A DNA stretch of 64,000 nt from positions 1,674,001 through 1,738,000 of the forward strand of contig NZ_CP134867.1 of the NCBI RefSeq assembly GCF_031954525.1. The letters run 5' to 3'. Source of the DNA: Dyella sp. BiH032. Its GTDB lineage: Bacteria; Pseudomonadota; Gammaproteobacteria; Xanthomonadales; Rhodanobacteraceae. Of the stretch, positions 62,007 through 64,000 are shown piece by piece. The notes beneath the pieces were generated by a model. That model was not told the DNA's origin. It worked only from the letters and a program-made list of their open reading frames with translations, and searched no databases. The position numbers and the translations under genes are program-made. Each line of letters opens with the position of its first letter. The first letter of the stretch is position 1.

Positions 62007-62585
62007 TCAGGCCAGCGCGATGGCCGAGCCCGAAAACGCCACCACCATCTCGTAGCCGCTGGGCGTCGGCGTGATCGGTGCGCCTTCCGCCGTGCCGAAC
62101 TGGGTAACGCCGACCGGCAGGATGTGCGCCAGGTCGTAATGCCTGCCGCCGAGCTCGAACGGCGCGCTCTCCACCAGCCGCGCGGAAAAGACGTTGGACG
62201 CCACCAACGCATGCCCGGCCGCATTGGCGACGGTGGTACCCACCACCACCGAGGTACGGCGGAACGTGGCGATGCGCTCGCCCTGGGCGAAGGAGAACGG
62301 GTCGTCGAAGGTGCTGGCCGGCGTGCGCTGCAGGTACAGCGAGAATTCGCCCACCGGGTCGAGCGACATCTTCAGGCCGCCGTTGGACACGCCGCGGGCG
62401 GAGAAGGGCGTGGCTGCGAAGGTGAAGCGAGCATTACCTTCGCCCGGCTTCCCGGTGAATAGTTCTTCGTGGTCGATGCCGGCCAGGTGCAGGAAATAGC
62501 CGTAGTCGGCGAGGTTGCCGGTTTTCTTATGGTCCAGATAGAAGCGGCCGGTGACGTACCAGGCCAGTTCGGCGGGCAGCAGCAT
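62007..62585 (-). CDS. Protein of unknown function
   Basis: A 192-residue protein without signal peptide or membrane segment. It begins MLLPAELAWYVTGRFYLDHK and has the pattern NLADYGYFLHLAGIDHEELF, then a beta-rich part ending GYEMVVAFSGSAIALA. The family was not recognised. An AGGGGA site lies upstream of the ATG. It converges on the SDR gene. The 349-bp gap that follows (62586-62934) shows a CACACCG/CGGTGTG hairpin (62850-62867) and no gene. Confidence 0.6.
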   Translation of the reverse strand: MLLPAELAWYVTGRFYLDHKKTGNLADYGYFLHLAGIDHEELFTGKPGEGNARFTFAATPFSARGVSNGGLKMSLDPVGEFSLYLQRTPASTFDDPFSFAQGERIATFRRTSVVVGTTVANAAGHALVASNVFSARLVESAPFELGGRHYDLAHILPVGVTQFGTAEGAPITPTPSGYEMVVAFSGSAIALA

Positions 62586-62849
62586 GGGGGTTCCCCTGGG
62601 CTTGGATGGATGGGCGGCAGCTCGCCGCCCGCATCAGGCCGGCCGATCATGGTCCGGGCGGGTTCACCCAGCAATAGCCATGCGGCTGCGCTGGCCGTGT
62701 TCTCTTTCCGTTACTGCGTTGGCCGCATGCGACCAAAGTGTGGACCGGTTGGGAAACCGGAAATCGCAGGCAGTTGAGCCACTTGAGCGACGAGGAACGA
62801 TCCCCTATGGTGGGCCGCCGCCGGACATGCGCCGGCGGGGAAGGATCTT

Positions 62850-62867
62850 CACACCGCTCCCGGTGTG
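62850..62867. repeat. Hairpin in gap before the LprI-domain gene
   Basis: CACACCG-CTCC-CGGTGTG, a perfect 7-bp stem, 68 bp upstream of the LprI-domain ATG. It could be a regulator site or mRNA leader structure. Confidence 0.4.
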
Positions 62868-62934
62868 GGCGCGCCGGACCCGCAAGCCGGACGACGTGCG
62901 CCATGGCAAGGAACGTATGTCAGGAGTTGCATTC

Positions 62935-63384
62935 ATGAAGATGTTCAGGACGATCGCCCTCCCCCTCACTCTCGCGCTGCTCGCCAACGGCACCGTGGCA
63001 CTGGCGGCGGACAGCACCAGCCAGGTCATCAAGCGCGACGCGCCCAAGGGCATCTCTGCCGCGTTCTACGCGTGCATCGACAAGGCCGGCTCGGACACCA
63101 CCGCCAGCGCGGCCTGCCTGATGGACGAGAAGCAGAAGCAGGACGCCCGCCTCAACGCCGCCTACAAGAAGCTGCTCGCCAAGCTCGACAGCAAGGCGAA
63201 GGACCAGCTGGTCGCGGCTGAGAGAGCGTGGCTCGATCTGCAGGGCAAGACGGGCCGGCTCGAGACTTCGCTCTACGGCGACGAAACCATTTCCAATCTC
63301 CAGCTCACGCAGAACGAGATCTTCCGCCTCTGCGAGCGCGCCAACGAACTGGAAAAGTACCTGTCCCTCGCGGACGACCAATAA
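62935..63384 (+). CDS. LprI-domain secreted protein (putative immunity/lysozyme inhibitor)
   Basis: A 149-residue protein with a signal peptide (about 1-25). The LprI N-terminal domain (DUF1311) is visible: FYACIDKAGSDTTASAACLM, DARLNAAYKKLLAKLDSKAK, and the conserved LVAAERAWLDLQ. LprI-type proteins inhibit lysozyme-like enzymes. It lies 45 bp upstream of a likely peptidoglycan-targeting effector, the order of effector-immunity pairs. The ATG at 62935 has AGGAG 9 bases upstream. Confidence 0.82.
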   Translation: MKMFRTIALPLTLALLANGTVALAADSTSQVIKRDAPKGISAAFYACIDKAGSDTTASAACLMDEKQKQDARLNAAYKKLLAKLDSKAKDQLVAAERAWLDLQGKTGRLETSLYGDETISNLQLTQNEIFRLCERANELEKYLSLADDQ

Positions 63385-63429
63385 ACCCACACTTAAACCC
63401 GCCCACTCGTTTCTTCACGGAGGAAGACC

Positions 63430-64000
63430 ATGTCAGGACCCAATACGCACGACGCCGACGCGCTTTCCGGCGCCATCTATTTCGCCGTCGGACGCGGCAC
63501 CGAGGGCGGCCCGTCCTCGTACCACCTCTCCATCGCCGGCGTCACGTCCGGCACGTCCGACCCGAACTGGGGCAAGGCGGACAAGATCGTCGCCGACAGC
63601 GGCTACTCGCTCGGCACCATCCAGGTGGACCTCGGCAAGCGCGGCACCTGGGCGCTGGGCTCGATCGACGGTTCCGCGCCGAAGGCCGGCGAAACCACGT
63701 ATGTGGACGGCATCATCGACCAGTCCGAGAAGTACGCGAAGGACCACGGCCTGAAGTTCACCCAGGACAAGGCGCAGCTGCGCGCGGACCTGCTCACCCA
63801 CGGCAACGGCGAGAACGGCCGCACCACGCTGTCCTTCATCAACAAGGACACGCGCGACAGCATCAATGCCTGGGCGTCCTCGGAAGACGGCCAGAAGTGG
63901 ATCCACAAGAACGTCGACTATCCGCAGATCAAGAACGCGACGCAGTCGGCGATGGACATGCTCGACAAGTACGGGAAGAACATCCCCGAAGACCATCGTC
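63430..64000 (+). CDS. Putative lysozyme-like type IV effector (3' end cut by window edge)
   Basis: An open frame of at least 190 codons that runs off the window. No signal peptide is present. It begins MSGPNTHDADALSGAIYFAV and continues GRGTEGGPSSYHLSIAGV, ADSGYSLGTIQVDLGKRGTW, THGNGENGRTTLSFINKDTR and INAWASSEDGQKWIHKNVDY. This N-terminal part resembles, from memory, the peptidoglycan-acting domain of Xanthomonadales type IV secretion effectors that carry a C-terminal XVIPCD signal. Glu25 is a candidate acid. The XVIPCD region would be beyond the window, so this remains an inference. Confidence 0.6.
   Translation, partial: MSGPNTHDADALSGAIYFAVGRGTEGGPSSYHLSIAGVTSGTSDPNWGKADKIVADSGYSLGTIQVDLGKRGTWALGSIDGSAPKAGETTYVDGIIDQSEKYAKDHGLKFTQDKAQLRADLLTHGNGENGRTTLSFINKDTRDSINAWASSEDGQKWIHKNVDYPQIKNATQSAMDMLDKYGKNIPEDHR

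Overview
The window comes from the chromosome of a high-GC gammaproteobacterium, most likely a Rhodanobacteraceae/Xanthomonadaceae member (Dyella, Rhodanobacter or Luteibacter type). The gene set (PurT, Bpt leucyltransferase, RlmKL, Mfd, copL-copA-copB, a DUF2007 protein, a putative Xanthomonadales type IV effector), strong G/C third-position bias and GGGGAG-type intergenic hairpins support this. That placement is an inference; no rRNA or marker-gene comparison was possible. No tRNA, rRNA, CRISPR array, insertion sequence or prophage was seen.

Layout. 1-5 kb: 5' part of minC translationally coupled to a GNAT acetyltransferase, a DesK/LuxR-type two-component pair, and a membrane-anchored SRPBCC protein ending at a clear terminator. 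5-9.7 kb: a GldA/GldF/GldG-like ABC export cluster and a CtaG-like oxidase assembly factor. 9.7-15.2 kb: SCO1 and PCu(A)C copper chaperones, DUF423, then a minus-strand run of transglutaminase, SPFH, Arc-like regulator, DUF3887 and CPBP protease. 15.4-24.4 kb: purT, a glutamate-synthase-like FMN protein, bpt, DUF2007, tesB, an amidase, a hydrolase and rlmKL. 24.4-33.2 kb: a DUF6491-like protein, egtB-egtD (ergothioneine), a multi-hairpin repeat, mfd, GNAT, YjbR and VOC proteins.

33.2-47 kb: a CDF transporter, Slp lipoprotein, rlmJ, then a copper-resistance unit (copL-copA-copB plus a His-tailed cytochrome c), a divergent LysR/NAD(P)-binding pair, a DMT exporter, a tandem 194-bp repeat, a YqjI/YqjH-like metal-responsive cluster with a Fur-like protein inserted, and AsmA. 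47-53.8 kb: globin with an FNR-type box, cyclophilin, alginate lyase, two unknown proteins, and a LysR-SDR-tautomerase group.

53.8-61 kb: a probable bufferin (copper-binding RiPP metallophore) locus with two precursor types (BufA1 and BufA2), maturase BufB, partner BufC, a DoxX/BufD protein, a hydrolase and Ohr, facing a thioredoxin-like gene and an OmpR-type two-component system. 61-64 kb: an SDR, an unknown protein, an LprI-domain protein and the 5' part of a likely peptidoglycan-targeting effector cut by the window edge.

Two themes link many genes: periplasmic copper handling (SCO1, PCuC, CtaG, CopLAB, bufferins) and thiol/peroxide defence (ergothioneine, Ohr, TlpA-like protein). The most striking sequence signal is a long stem pairing the copL stop codon region with the copA ribosome binding site, which would make copA translation depend on copL translation.
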